A DNA stretch of 64,000 nucleotides from Anthoceros angustus (GCA_010909165.1 MU008192.1:552364-616363), one strand, 5' to 3'. Shown: positions 22,330 through 35,245, numbered from the stretch's first letter. Made by a program: numbers and translations. Notes: a model not told the origin generated them from the letters alone.

Positions 22330-23345
22330 CCCATCCATCTCGGGCGTAGCCGGGAAAATCTAAATACCTACTATCGTAAAGGAGCACCAAGTCTCCACTT
22401 CTGAGTCCACGTGAAGCCTCCCATCGTGCCTCTCCTTCCTCTTCCTGTACATTGTGTCTCCTCTAAGGCGTCGTCTCTAGTTTCCTCATGCCTCGCAAAT
22501 TCTTCCAACCTGGCTTGTTCACTATCTTCCACCGTCATTCGCTCATCTTCCATAATTCTATACGTTGGTACCTCAAATTCGATTGGCATTACGGGTGACA
22601 TACCGTATGTCAGATAGTACGGTGTCTTCTTCGTGGTCACCTTCTCCGCAGTCCTGAAAGCCCATAGCACGGAGTGTAGCTTGGTATCCCAGTCATACAT
22701 ATGGGACTTTTGTCAAAATGTTGCATAGTAACCCATTTGTCTTCTCTCGTGAGTCCGTTGGCTTCGGGTTGTAAGGCGTAGTCTTCTGTCGAATGTTGAA
22801 ATAGGCGATCCAGACTCGATTATCTTTGTTGAAATCGTCCCTCGATCGCTAACAAGTTCCGTGGGCATCCATACCTTGTGATAATCCGTTCAAACAAAAA
22901 CTTGGCGGTGGGCGCATCATCCTTCCTCGTCCGCCTCGACCATCTTTGTGCGATGTCATGCAATGTCTCTTTGGTCCGATTTGGTGGTCGAATAGGTCCC
23001 ACAAAATCAATTCCCCATTTTCAAAAGGTGCGGTGGTAGGATGTCGTTAGAGGCCTTTGGGTCGTCTGGGGCCTGTTCGTGACAAGCATCACAACTCGAT
23101 GAATAACCATACATCTATACATTGTATCCCACCAAAACCACATGGTTAGAATCTTCTTTGTTGTGATTGTGGCGGAATAGTGTCCTCCGCTTCCTCTGTG
23201 CAAGGCTTCTATCACCATGGCTTTCTCATTCCCCTCCACATCTTGAATCACCTCCTTCAAATTTGTACAATACTCCCTTGCGATGCAATATGGTGCCGTG
23301 TATGAATCTGACAACTCCTTCCTTTGATAAATCCACGGCAACTCC
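22330..23345 (-). pseudogene. Integrase of gypsy element 1
   Basis: The minus strand has an H2C2-like segment (EALHRGSGGHYSATITTKKIL, near 23.2 kb), core pieces GPIRPPNRTKET and FLFERIITRYGCPRNLL (22820-23002), and a C-terminal part with TPYYLTYGMSPVMPIEFEVP (22371-22700). The tail resembles the VNGWKIKKYF ending seen near 22.25 kb. Frames are broken several times. Confidence 0.8.
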
Positions 23346-23599
23346 CCATGCTCTAAATACCTCGACCTCGGCGTTCGATAAGTGTGGACACACGTCCACT
23401 TCTTCTTACGGTCACGGGGTTTACGTCGCGGGTTGCGTAGTCCTTGGTCTGTGGCGTCCCCTCCCGGTTCTCGATGCTCGCGATATCCGGAGGAGTCCCG
23501 CTCGCCCGTTTTCTCGATCCGTCCTTCTGCGGTGCCTCCTGCCGTCTTTCGATCATGCTTTGCACGGCTACCAACTCCTCATCGGGAACTTATCGTTGG

Positions 23600-23997
23600 T
23601 GGTGGCCTTCCCTTCGTAGTCGAGAAATGAAGTCTTCACATGTTGCTTCCCCGTGTTTCCACCTCATAATCGAACTGTGAGTATCCATCGCGATTCGTCC
23701 GGATAGATCGGGTTTGTTAGTACTTGATGCGAAATGGTCCACATGGAACACAACTTTGCAAGCCAAGGATAGTGTCGAAATTTCTTGCGGAATAGATGAT
23801 GCCGAGCTTCTCTTTCGATCGTGGAGTAGTTCCGTTACGCATCCGAAAGTTGGCGTCCGCATAGAAGATCGGCCTATCATGCTTCTTTCCATCACGTTGA
23901 CTCGGGATGGCCCCTATGGCATAGTGATACATCCACAAAGACATGAAAAGGTTCTTCCGTTGGGGGTTGCAATCGGTGCGCCAAGCTCTTTTCAAAC
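23600..23997 (-). pseudogene. RNase H region of gypsy element 1
   Basis: The minus strand reads YHYAIGAIPSQRDGKKHDRPIFYA, matching the start of gypsy RNase H, then a degraded continuation. It lies directly after RT as expected. Confidence 0.65.
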
Positions 23998-24900
23998 TTA
24001 GAACGCTCGCCGCCGGCCCATCAAAGGAACATCTTTCTTCAGTAGTTGCGTGAGAGGTGCTGCCTTCTTTGCAAAATCAATGATGAATCTCCTGTAGTAT
24101 CCCACTAAGCCGATGAAGGCTCGAACTTGCCTTACCGTTTCAGGAGCATCCATCTCTGTGATGACTACGACCTTTTCCTTATCCACCTCCAAACCTCGCT
24201 TCGAAACACGATGTGCCAGCAGGATTCCTTCTGTCATTCCGAAATAACATTTGCTCGGGTGCAACTTCAAATTGGTTTCTCTACACTTCTGTAAACACTG
24301 GCGAAGATGTCCCAAGTGCAGGCTTCTCTTCCCAAACACACAAAAGTCATCCAGAAATACTTCCATGAATTTCCTCAGGTACTCTCGGAAAATAGTATTC
24401 ACTACTCTCTGAAAGGTGGCAGGGGCATTGCAAAGACCAAAGGGTAATTTGGCATATGCAAACGTCCCCCAATCAGTGGTAAACGTTGTTTTGTCCTGAT
24501 CTTCCTTTCTCAGAGTGATCTGATTGTATCCGAATACCCGTCTAAGAAACTGTACATCTCATGCCCTGCGACCGTGTCCAATACACTATCCATAAACGGC
24601 AAAGGGTGATGGTCTTTCTTAGTTGCCTCATTCAACTTCCTGAAATCCTGACAAACCCGAACTTTCCCTGTTGCTTCTTAGGCACAATCACAATCGGTGC
24701 CACCCATTCGCTTGTGAGTACAGGATAGATTACTCCCGCCTCCAGATACTGATCCAATTGCTCCTTCACCACAAGAGAATACTTTGGATTGAGTCGATAC
24801 TGCTTGATCCTCACCGGAGTCGCTCCTTCCTTTAAGTCGATTCGGTGCACTCCCAACTCCCTGGTATACGGTCATTTGGTTACCTTGAGCGCGAAACAAT
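23998..24900 (-). pseudogene. Reverse transcriptase of gypsy element 1
   Basis: The minus-strand N-part (24632-24856) has RLNPKYSLVVKEQLDQYLEAGVI then SEWVAPIVIVPKK. The C-part (23998-24402) has the catalytic FLDDF at about 24343-24357, then KCYFG and AFIGLVGYYRRFI. At least one frame break lies between. FLDD is a known variant of the YxDD polymerase box in plant gypsy elements. Confidence 0.85.
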
Positions 24901-25269
24901 CTATGTATTCCAACAACGGTGATGGAGTTGTTTCTTCTCTTTGTTCGGATGCACGCATATCACCTTCTTCCAGGCCAGCTCCATTTCCTCTAAGGCACGG
25001 ATCCTTTGGTCGTCCGGACAACTTCCTAGTGGCCGTTCCTTCATCCGGAAAATCTTCATTGTCGGCTTTCCTTATCCAAGGATGCGTTCTCCGTCCCTTC
25101 TCCATTGTACTCGATTCTTCCTCTATCTCGACTTGGAAGCGTCACAAGCAGCGGGACAATATGTTTGATCATCGATTGAAGAACTTTCCTCTCCCTCTGT
25201 CTCCTCCCCACCCTCGGAGGTGTACTCCTCGGTGAGGATTAGTTTCCCCTTCATAGGTTTCCTTGCTCC

Positions 25270-25760
25270 GACTCAGGCATGAGCCAGCGGCATGCCCTTG
25301 AGCGATCTGAAATTTCCTTCTTCCCCAATCAAGGCGGCTCTTTGCCGTATAGCCATGGCCTCCCTATCAACACTTGATACCCGGTCGGATGACGCATGAC
25401 CACATAAGTCAAAGGAAAACAATGCCTCCAATGTTAGTGGGTATCGCGAAGTACCCCGGTGATGGCCGCGTCGATCCGCCATTCGAAATGGTGCGTGTCT
25501 CGAACTTGGTGTATCCTAGTTTGCTGGCCGTTTCTTCCATCATCAGTTAACCCGACAAGTCGATGGTACCGCCTTATCAAGCGTTCACTTCGGATATTTC
25601 ACGGCACCCAAATCCATGAGTTCCACAACTCGTACATCGTGATTCGTTTGGTTTTACATTGAGTCCCTTTCGCCGCTTCTCGCATCATCGTCGATACTTG
25701 GGGTTGTCGGACAAGAGTTGTCGAAATGTCACAAGGAATTCTTGATCCAACGAGATTACG
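25270..25760 (-). pseudogene. Retropepsin region of gypsy element 1
   Basis: The minus strand reads, across frame changes, LMMEETASKLGYTKFE, then IPTNIGGIVF, then GYQVLIGRPWLYG. This is the usual layout of a plant gypsy aspartic protease ending in an I-G-RPWL-type block. The catalytic D-[ST]-G cannot be read in an intact frame. Confidence 0.6.
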
Positions 25761-25899
25761 CAAAGCGGTGACCTTCTCTGAGAGGGTCTTCTTTTCCTCA
25801 ACGATTACTTCTTCTTCTAACCTCCATCTTTGTCATCACTCCCTGACCCATGGTTTTCGGGGTGCATGTTTCTTCCTGAGTGAGTTTCCGTAATTGGCA

Positions 25900-28200
25900 T
25901 CGAGCATGCCACCTCTCTGATGTCGGTCAAATTTGAAGCCTTGGACCGCCCTCCTCGGGGTCTCTGGCCGTTTCTTCATCTCTCGATCACTTCCTCAGCA
26001 TTCTTCTTTTCTTTTCTCGGATTCAATCTCCGAACTTCCAATTTAAGCATTCCCTTGTCGTCGGTGTCGTCCCTCCTTCCGTCTTGGGCGGAGTGGTGCG
26101 ACCTCGTCTTCTCGGATATGGAGTCCACTTCCCACTTCCAACCATTCGCCTTCTTGCTCCTCTCCCCAACGTTCGTCTTCTACTTCCACCGCAGTGGGCA
26201 CATGTCTCAGGTTTGGTGGAATCTCTGTCCTTGGGGTTAGCGAATCGTACTGCACACGGAGAATGGTCTTGGGCCCGTCTTGCATCTCCGCTATATGCGC
26301 CTTGCAAACTGACGGAAGGGGTGTACCCAATCTCGCCTTAGTTACGGACATGCATTCGCATAATGATCAGGACGTTGTAACAATGGCCGACATTACGGGG
26401 TCGTTGAGAGGATTCGGTCGCCATTGATTCGCGATTGCTTGCCTTGGACCATACCTCATCCCTTTGGGTGATCTTGGGTTGATAGGTGGCTCTCATGGAT
26501 TGAGGCGGTCGAGCTCTGTCACGGCGCATCGATACACCTCCTCTCGAATAGTATGGGTCTAGATCGTACTCCACCGATTGACCCATCGTGTCTTGAGACG
26601 GCATTCACGATGCGTGCTGGCTGGTGATGACAATTGCTACAAAAGACTTGCGGGTAGGGAAGGAGATCGTCGCGTCGGTCGATTCTTGACTAATTTGATC
26701 TCGATGTCACGCGTTTCATCACATCTTCCAAATTGTCTTGTGGGCGACCTTCCATTCGTTCCCTTTTCCCTTCTCTCAACCTTCGCTTCTCTTGTCTCTC
26801 TCCTTCTTCTTGACCAAATGTTCCAAGTCTTTTTCACTCGCTTATGATGTGCTTCTTCCGATTCGCTATCATCCGTCCGGATGTTGAATTCTCTTGAGAT
26901 GATGATGGTTCGTGAGTGTCTTGACGTCGATTCTTCTGAACTTGAAGGCGATGTCTCTTCCTTTCTTCCTCTTGCCACTCGTTTCTTCCGTCTTCTCCTC
27001 CCGAGAGCGGCCTCCCATGCTTGGCTGCTCGAATGCCTTCCTCCAAGGTATCATTGCCCTGCGGTGAATCTCCATCTTCGTGGTAGTCCACGACGAACCA
27101 ATCCAACGCTTGTTCTTCCGAATACGTGATTCTCCTCCGTGTTGTCCACTCTCGGAGGTATCTTCTCCAGCGTAAAACCGTTCCACATAATCGAGCAAGG
27201 ATTCTTTCTTCTTTGCGGTCGAAGTTTTGTTACATGGGTAGTGTGGCTCAAACCAGCAACGAATAAAATCAGCTCGTAACAACTGCGGTGGGTGGGGTAG
27301 AGAACTTCGGCATACCATTGTTGCGCGGTCCTATAGCGATCTGGAAAAATCCGTGCGATCGAGGAATCCTCGATGTTAGCCCTCGAGATGGATTCGAAAA
27401 GTTTTACAAAACTTTCGGCATCGATGTCGTCCTCCTTCTTGGATCCAAATTTGGGATATGGCTGCCTTGTGTGCGGGTGATGGGGCTTGCTCCTCATCGG
27501 CTCCTCCGCTCCGCTCATGGCTATGGGCAAAGGTGTCGATCGTCATGAGCCGGGTCGTCACTGCGAGTAGTGAGAAACTCGGGCAGCTCTTGCTCGTGGG
27601 TTGTGGACTTGATTGTGTCTTCTCGCTCCCACAATTCTTGCTTCTTCTCTCCGGCCTCATGCGCGCCTTACGCAACTTCCGCTGTCGAGCCAAATGATCG
27701 AGATATTGTCGATTGTAAGTGTCCCAATCCTTGCTCCCTGCTGATCGCGATCAACGCCGCCTTATGGCTGCCTCCCGAGCCCTCTTAACAAATTCAGCGT
27801 GTCGCCGTTGACTCCCCTCAGGATGATCTCTGTCAAACAAGGCGTTTTCTCGGCTGAGTCGAAAAATCTTCTAAGGTGTCGGTGTCGAAGAGGATGCGGT
27901 GCGTTCGGACGGGTGGTAGCGGCGGGACCACCCTACTTCCCCTCGAGTCCTTTCACACCGTTCGTGGGTGATACTAACTCCGCGTGACTCTCGAAGGGTT
28001 CGCAAAGGAATGAGCTCGGCCTCGTTCTTGGTTCCTCTCTTCTTGATGTTCCAAAGTACCACCTCCTCCGTGGAGTAGGCGCTGTCGGACCTTTCTCCGC
28101 AAAACAATCGAGACAAGCGTGGTGACGATCGTGCGTACTTTCTTCCTCGCGCTTCGCTTCCCGGCTTGCTTACCTCCACTCTAGGCGATGGCTCGGCTAA
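25900..28200 (-). pseudogene. Gag region of gypsy element 1
   Basis: Minus-strand fragments include FVKLFESISRANIEDSSIARIFP with a following RTAQQWYAEV (27051-27530) and a YVERF-type segment near 27170, as in retrotransposon gag capsid domains. They are followed by a basic, highly charged stretch. Several frame shifts separate the pieces. No intact zinc knuckle is visible to me. Confidence 0.55.
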
Positions 28201-29149
28201 CCTCTCGGATTGCCTCTATCCGTCGATACTCATCCCGCCCTTTTCGCACGAGTTGAAAGGGGGATGACAGACTCGCAATGCCCGTTTACTCCCTCTATCA
28301 TCATTCACTCACACAATCCTCAAACAGCAAATCCCGACAGCGCCAAAAATGTGGTAGGTTTGCCTCGGTCACCCGGAGCTCGCCTCGGTGGCCACACTTA
28401 TCCATCGTTGAATCGTGGGTTCGATCCCCAAGAGATTTGGTTCGGATTGTTTGCAGTCGTTCCTCTCACTCTCTCTCACTCTCATTCGGGTCTACTTGTC
28501 CTCGATGTGGGCAACAAGCGGTGTTATGCTTGTTTATCTGCGCGCTCCACGCCTTCGAGATTCCCTCCACCTCAACACTCTCCTGCCAACTACAGCGATC
28601 AATTCACTCTACGACACACCCATAGCCAACCTCTTCACCATTCTCAAAAGAAACATAGCTCACGGACCACATAGACTCACTTCATTCGATCCCCAAATCT
28701 AACTCTACTCATAGCGTTCGCGGTTTGCACGCCTCCCTTGCGCACAGGGGTGGCTAGCAGGTATTTCTCTCGGGCGATTCGTGCGAACACGGCGGCGTGG
28801 TCGGCGCCGATCCTGCGGGCCACCAACACAAAGCACATCCAACAACAATCTTTCACGAGGAGGAGCTGCGTTGGCGAACCCACCGCGAGGGCCTCCGAAC
28901 CCCACCCTTCGCCTTCTCGTCGCTTGGGCGGCGGTCAATCACACACACACAAAGGGATGCGGAGGCGAAGAATGCATGACAAAGCAAGGTCGGTGTTTAT
29001 TCATTCTTCCACCCTCCCTTTTATAGGTGGGGAGTCGGCCACTCGTGCTAGTTTAATGCTAGGCGACTTGCCAAGTCCAACAATAGGACTCTTGTCGCCA
29101 GTTCGTCCTCTCATCGATCCACTCACCTTGACGAATATCCTATCTCTAT

Positions 29150-31600
29150 CGCCGCCACTCTTAAATACTCACACTTCCCAAGGTGTGCACCACTTGGGAC
29201 AAAACGTCCTCTTGAAAAGGTCCTCGACATCCTCGTTCGCTTTTGTTAGCCCTCAGCTTCAATGTCTTCCCCTTCGATGGGTCGCTAGCCTTGCCCACCT
29301 CCGAGTCTTCTCCGGGACTACTGCTTGCCCTTCGGCCCCTCATGGTAGGTCTTCCGTGGTAGGAGGTTCCATTCCTCCTACTCGTTCCTCGATGGGTTCC
29401 TCCCCTCTCCGTCTTCTTGGTAGGCGGTTCGTCTCCTACCTCTTCGGATCTTGCTATGGGGGTACCTTCCCTCACGGCTGGTTTCGTGACGGAGGTACCC
29501 TTCCTTGGGTCACCTCCTCCTCTTCAGTTCCTACGAGTAGGAACTTTGGTAGTACCATCCTACCATCGGTCTCTTCCTCCCGGCATAGCTCCACCGTCTC
29601 GGAGGTTCCTCTGGCGTCGCCGTGGTGCTTCTTGACTCGCTCGCTCGGCTATGTCCGACTGGCCTTTCCTTGTACCAACTCAAAGTTTTGACCTCCGGTG
29701 CGCTATTCCACTTGGCGTCGAGAGTGAGGTCTTTCTTCGTCTTCCTCATGGCGTTCCTCAATCGCTTCTAGGAGGTTGTTGTAGGTCGCCACCCTACCAC
29801 TCTCCTTCTTTTGTCGTCCATGATGCGGACCCTTAGTGGGATGCCTTTTCGTCCCACCGGCTGATTTGTCACTCCTACCAATGCGGCCTCTTTCTCCACT
29901 ACCGCTCCTCCAACTCAGGCAAGCCTCCCAATCTCCTTATCTTTCTCCATGGCTTCGCCATGTGTTTCACACTATAGCGCTCGCCTACTCCCCTCGAATG
30001 ACCAAGACCCTCCAAAGATCGTTGGGCCATCAAAACTTCCTTAGTTCCTTGCCTCCGTTTCATAGGCGTGGGTAAGGTCGTCGGCCTTCTTCGTTCTCCA
30101 AAAGTTCTCTCGTGTCTGAAGCTCCTCTTTGTGACCCTTAGTCACATTGTCCCATCCTTGTCGTTCCTTCACCAAGCTGTCGTATTTTCCTTGTAATGCT
30201 CCTTCCGTTGCTCCATGGCTAACTTCTTCGTAGGAGGTCCTTCTGTCTTCAAGGTCCGGCCTTGCTAGCTGAATCTGCCTCCTCCTTGCTGCGTTCGATG
30301 CCTCCTACCCTTGCTAAGGTAGCTTCCAACTTTTCTTCTGCCTCCTTCCTGGCAGTTTCCAACTCCTCAGCCCTCTTGGCTGATTTTGCCTCCTGTCCTA
30401 AGACCTGGTCAATCATTTCCCACACATTCACCAACTTGGTGGTCATCCTGTCGCGCTCTTTGGCCAGATCTAGCACGGAGTGTTGCTTCTCGGAGGTGGT
30501 TTTCAGAGCTCCTCTCAATTTCTTCTCGGCGTCCTCCAGCTCCTTTCGTAGGTCTCGAAGTTCAGCACGAACTTCGGCCACCTCCCTGACACGGTCCACT
30601 AGGGCGTCCATAGATCCTGCGCCCACTTCCTTCAGCTCAGCAACTACCCTCGGGATGCCGGTACTACACTTCCCTCTGCTCCTCCTTGGTGCGTAGGTCA
30701 CCAACGTTCCTCGGCGTTCTTCTCGTCCACCGCCTCAAGTCTTGTTACTACTTCTTGGTAGGAGGTAAAGCTCCTCCGTAGGTCCTCCGTCCTCCACAGG
30801 TCCCTACCGTAGGGGTTCACTCCCACCGTGTTGTCGGCCTTCCAATCCTCAACCCTCACGGTAGGTGGTCTCGTATCCTTTCCTCCTTCCTCCGTAGGAG
30901 GTGCTTCTATGGCCTTCCCTTTCTCTTGTTGGGTTCACGATCACGAGGCCTCATGTTGGTTCGCGGGCGTGGCGGTCTCTTGCCCGGGGCCTCGTCCTCT
31001 CTTCATCCTCTGGGGCCTGGCTCTCCTTCCGCTACCCTCACGGAGTAGCTTCTATCTTGGCTTCTTCCGGCTCGTGTAAGAACCTCCTCCCTCGATATAG
31101 GTGTACGAGGAAGGTAGAGACAAAGCGATTCTTGCTCCCTCCATCACCAAATGGTTTCGTGCGCAACCGCTGTTCATCTACGAATGGTGGCCCAATCCAC
31201 CAACTTCCACAGGACATCTCATACATCATCATTAAATGGGAATTTCCAGTCGTCTTCCTCGCCCGCGCGTTAGTCGCCATATCTTGGCGAATAAATTCCA
31301 CTTCCGCTCCTTGAACAAAGAGATCCTCCAGCCATTGCCTTGCGACCATACTTCCTCCTTTGGTCGTAGGAACATGCTCATAACCTCCTCGGGATCGATT
31401 CTTGGAGGCGAGCTGCGGAATGATCCCTCCCTTGTGGGCTTGGGTATCAAATCGTATCCGGAAATGCCGTACCTTCCACATCCCGGGATGACTTGGTTGT
31501 CGCATCCTCCGGGGCGTCCGCCTTGGTCACTCTCATTCGTCGCACACTCCCCGAACCAAGGCGGGGCTCGCAGTGCCACCAGTACCAAATGACCATTCCA
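29150..31600 (-). pseudogene. Coiled-coil ORF inside the LTR of element 1
   Basis: The LTR encodes protein on the element's sense strand. The best preserved part is a 151-codon frame at 30249-30704, rich in E, K, R, A and L with heptad-like spacing (RAELRDLRKELEDAEKKL and similar), typical of a long coiled coil. An upstream segment (31.2-31.6 kb) contains RIDPEEVMSMFLRPKEEVW. Downstream segments continue charged and helical to about QEDVLSQVVHTLGSV near 29.2 kb. Frames shift several times. The same coding is present, more damaged, at 18.7-21.2 kb. I cannot assign the family; it resembles gag-like or plant-transposon structural proteins only in general character. Confidence 0.5.
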
Positions 31601-32323
31601 TCTTCATCTCGGGCGTGGCTCGCGCCTCAAATCTCGAGGTGAAATTGGAGCGGCCTACACTCGAACTCGGGGTGGGTGTTTCTTACCTTTTCCCTTTTGG
31701 GCGGTGTGGCGGAGGTTTCCTCCCGTGGGAGTACCCCGTTCCCGTCCTCACTATCTTTACCATCGCAGGAGCACACACAAGGATAGCAAAATTGGAGAGA
31801 TTGGAGTAATCTATCGGGCTAAGAGAGTGGAGAGCAAAGAGGTGGTGGTTTGGGTGAGACAGACAAGGGGAGTTCTTCCGCTCCTCGGCAGTCGGCCTCA
31901 CGCAACCACTAAGAGGTGGCCTTGGCCCCTTCAATCTCCCTCCAGCCTCCACCTTGCTCGCCTTTTGACGCTTAGCCAAGCTCACCTCGGCGCCTCTACA
32001 CAATCGCCTCCGAGCACCTCCACTCCGCCGCGGATCCCCCTCCACTCCTTTCCATCGCTCATGCGCTAGCTCCGCTCAGATGGCCGCCTCGCTCCTCGGC
32101 GCCTTGGGGTTCGCTCCCTTGCTGCGCCCAGCGACGCTCACTGCCTTCCTTCTTGAGCGCCCCTCCCGCCTCCCCTCGGCCGACTGCGGGTTCGCTGACC
32201 GTTCAAAACCACGGCTAACGAGTTGCGGTACATGTACAAATGCGCCTTAATGGCTCCTCCGATGGCGCCCGTGTCCGGTTCAAAACTCCTGCCATTTTCC
32301 ATCTACAACAACTAGCCCTTTTG

Positions 32324-32333
32324 GCATATATAG
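32324..32333 (-). promoter_or_regulatory. Probable LTR TATA box, element 1
   Basis: GCATATATAG (minus strand CTATATATGC) lies about 300 bp inside the LTR 5' end. It is conserved at 21908-21917 in the other LTR. A second CCTATATATGC lies near 32428 and 22010. Either could set the transcription start. Confidence 0.4.
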
Positions 32334-32682
32334 CCATGCGAACCTAAATAATTGAAGGCCAAGGAACTTCCTATCCCCAAATATTCCTACTCCCCATGGT
32401 CCAAGGAACTTTTGGAACCTATCATGCCTATATATGCTTCTATCTACCCATACTTTTTACCCGATCGAACCTCCTGAGTACATGATTGATTAAGTCCGAA
32501 CTCCCTCGGACGTCCTACCATCTTCCTACATTTCTATCGACCTACCTACTACCTACACTTTGAACCACGGCTATTCATCCTTGGCGTCGGTCTCCCACCG
32601 TCTTGGGTGACAAATTCTTAGTTCCACACCAAGCAATAATTATGAGTTGCTCGAGGACCTAAGACAACGTTGTGGTCATCTA

Positions 32683-32955
32683 AGTCTTGATGACTTGATC
32701 AAGCTCAATAAAAGAATGTGGATGACTTGATCAAGCTTAAGGCAAAAGACCCACGGCGGTCACCACATGCATGAAACCGCTGTGCAGCTAAGGCAATTGA
32801 GTCTTGATGACTTGATCAAGCTCAATAAAAGAATAAGCATGACTTGATCAAGCTTAAGGCAAAGGACACGGTGGCGGTCACCATATGTATGGAACCGTTG
32901 CTAAGGAAAACAAATTGAGTCTTGATGACTTGATCAAGCTCAATAAAAGAAAGCA
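32683..32955 (+). repeat. 117-bp tandem array carrying a copia pre-integrase fragment
   Basis: AGTCTTGATGACTTGATCAAG starts units at 32683, 32800 and 32918 (spacings 117 and 118). The first unit, with its upstream flank, reads GHLSLDDLIKLNKR, the GAG-pre-integrase motif of Ty1/copia. The palindrome CTTGATCAAG occurs five times (32694, 32726, 32811, 32843, 32929). Frames stop soon after each unit, so this is amplified retroelement debris. Confidence 0.75.
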
Positions 32956-35245
32956 AGGCGTGGCGGTGCTCGTCATCCAATGCGGGCCTTAGCTGTTGCC
33001 AAGGGCGAGAGGTTCTCGAGGCGGGGCTCGGAGGTGTTGACACACGACTTACGGATAGCAGGTGTAGCAAGGACGAAGGCGCACCCTACTTAACCTCAAG
33101 GTTTGTAACTACACACTTTGGTGTGCAGTTAGATGCTTAAGTACTTAGTGGAACTTGTGCATATTTAGTGTTACTTGTGCCTAACTTGTCGATATATATG
33201 ATTGGGCGGTTTTGAACTTCAATTTTACATTTGGATTTTGTTGTTTGATCTTGTCTCACGTTTAAGTTGAAGTCTCTAACTTTGTGATACTTGAGCCACG
33301 ACTTTGTTGCAACCCTAGCGGTTATTGTGGTTCTCTTCTGCGAGCTCGTCGAACCACTAAGCCAAACAACCACTTGGATCTTGATGGCAAACCAATGACC
33401 ATTGAGGCAATTGATGCGAATGAGCGGCAAACCAACGACCCCAAATGGGAGTGTGGCGGCACATGTTATAGGAAGAGGAGGTAGCCAACGACCTCCCCAT
33501 AGTCAAAAGTCTGAGAGGTCTTGGATGCGGAGCTAGATGTACCATGGTCAAGTGATGCGAGATTGCATATCGCAAGACTTCATGTTAGCACAATTTAGGC
33601 GTATGCAAATTTAAAGGTGGAAACAAGAAGGGCCGATATGTATGTAATATGGTTGTATGTTTCTTTGTTGTTGCAAAGAATAGCATACATAAATAATTAA
33701 ATAAATAATTTTTATTTACTATGCTAGTGAAAAATAATCACTATACTAAACATGTATACATACAATACCTAGAGGTGAAGAAGTTTCATAGTTTTCTAAA
33801 TACAATTAATAACTGTAAGAAGAAGAAGATGAGATGAAGATGAAGAGGAAGAAGAAGAACAAGAAGAACAAGAAGAACAAATGAAGAAGAAGAGAGGAAG
33901 AAGAAGAACAAGAAGAACAAGAAGAAGAAGAATGAAGAAGATGAAGAGGAAGAAGAAGAAATTTATTCAAGTCCACTAAGGACGGATCTTCGTCATAGGA
34001 TTGAAATATGGCAACTACATAGATTGCGGTAAAATGGTCTAGAATGCAAAGGTAAAATTCAAACAAGACAAATAATCTTCAATCAATCAATAATGTTAAT
34101 GAAATGCATGAGCGAGGGCTAAACACCACAAATTCATCCCCATGAAAGAAAGCCGTTGACTTGCAGACGAGCAGCTCGAAAGCGGTAACTTCTCCTTCTT
34201 AATCTTCCATTGCAATGGTGTAAGATCGGTATTGATATATAAGCGTCTCCGTAACATAGACCTAGCCTTCATAACTGGAGGCGATCATCCATGGAGTGAA
34301 AAGTCATAATCAATGCGGTCTCTACCAGATCCTTTCCAAGCGGAAGGCTCGAGCAACGACCACATCGACCTCTAGCCTATTGAGAAACTCCTTTGCAGTG
34401 GTGCAACAATGTCATTACCAAGACCATAAATTCTCAAGTTCAATGCAGCGAAACCGTCGCCTTGATATTGTGTTACCACCAGGACAAGAAGGAGCAGGGG
34501 GGATCGATATCAGAGCCCAAGCCAAATGTCTAAAGATTCAAAAGATGCACAAGGTTCTCTCTATTGTTTTGCCGCTGTTGTTTGAGGTTTTGTTTTGTTT
34601 TATGTTTTATGTTTTATTCTTTTTTTTGCTTTATTATGCCTTAATTTTTGTTGTGCTAGTGGTTTAATTTATATTATTGTAGTAATGTTTTTTTCCGTTT
34701 GGCCATGAAATTTGAAAATGGAGATAAGATGAGAATCCCAATGCTTATGTATTCACAAGAAAAGCCCAAAGTAGGTCAAACCCTGCTATTCCACAACAAA
34801 GTCTCTCGACTAACCTCTTATCCTACAAGTCTAGGTTTGTTTTACGCCTCGTGGTTTGATAGTCCTTGAAATCATCCTTGAAATCATAATATGATGAGTA
34901 GTTCTTTATGTCAAAGGTGTACAAATTGGATGGTCTCATCTACACTAAAGTATTGGGGTCTCCTAATTGCCTTGCACCTTGCAATATTGGGCACCTTGAT
35001 AAAGATTTGGTCTTGTGAAACTAGATATCTGAATGGCTCCTTTTGATGAAGGTTTGAATGCCATGGACAGCCCTTAAGAAGCAGTTTTGGGAGGCCATCG
35101 TGAGCTTCAACATAAGAGGTTCGTGGCAATCAAGGCCAGCCTTAAGTTGGCGTAAGTTTAACGCATAATTCATAACATTAATAAGGTTAAAACTATGATC
35201 ACGGCCTTATTGAAGTTCAGATAGACTTAATTTGAGGTGGAGTTC
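32956..35245. other. Retroelement debris and simple repeats
   Basis: No intact gene is visible. A GATATCAGAGCCC near 34505 resembles the initiator-tRNA primer site seen next to LTRs, hinting at a further element. T-rich runs occur near 34.58-34.68 kb. A short minus-strand frame (34911-35129) has no identifiable domain. Confidence 0.35.
33819..33960. repeat. GAA/AAG microsatellite
   Basis: A purine-only tract of AAGAAG, AAGAAC and GATGAAG units spans about 140 bp. Confidence 0.9.

Larger units (their letters stand above)
18585..32628 (-). mobile_element. Giant Ty3/gypsy retrotransposon 1
   Basis: Two long direct repeats (18585-22192 and 28350-32628) flank a minus-strand internal region with gag, protease, RT, RNase H and integrase in gypsy order. 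Just inside the 5' LTR (minus orientation) the sequence reads TTTTTGGCGCTGTCGGGA, close to the tRNA-Asp-type primer site of many plant gypsy elements. Just inside the 3' LTR is a purine tract AAATGGGGAGAGGAGCA. LTR ends are TG and CA. All coding regions are broken by many small indels, so the copy is not autonomous as read. The 3' LTR lacks about 0.6 kb at the N (18584). No target duplication can be checked because of that truncation. Confidence 0.85.
28350..32628 (-). repeat. 5' LTR of gypsy element 1 (about 4.28 kb)
   Basis: On the plus strand it runs from TGTGGTAGG at 28350 to TTCCACA at 32628. The primer-site-like sequence abuts 28350. It includes a short CA run near 28940. It is unusually long because it contains protein-coding-like sequence, listed separately. 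Confidence 0.8.

Noticed and set aside
28380-28440. GGGTTCGATCCCC resembling a tRNA T-loop
   Set aside because: It lies inside the LTR without the rest of a cloverleaf.
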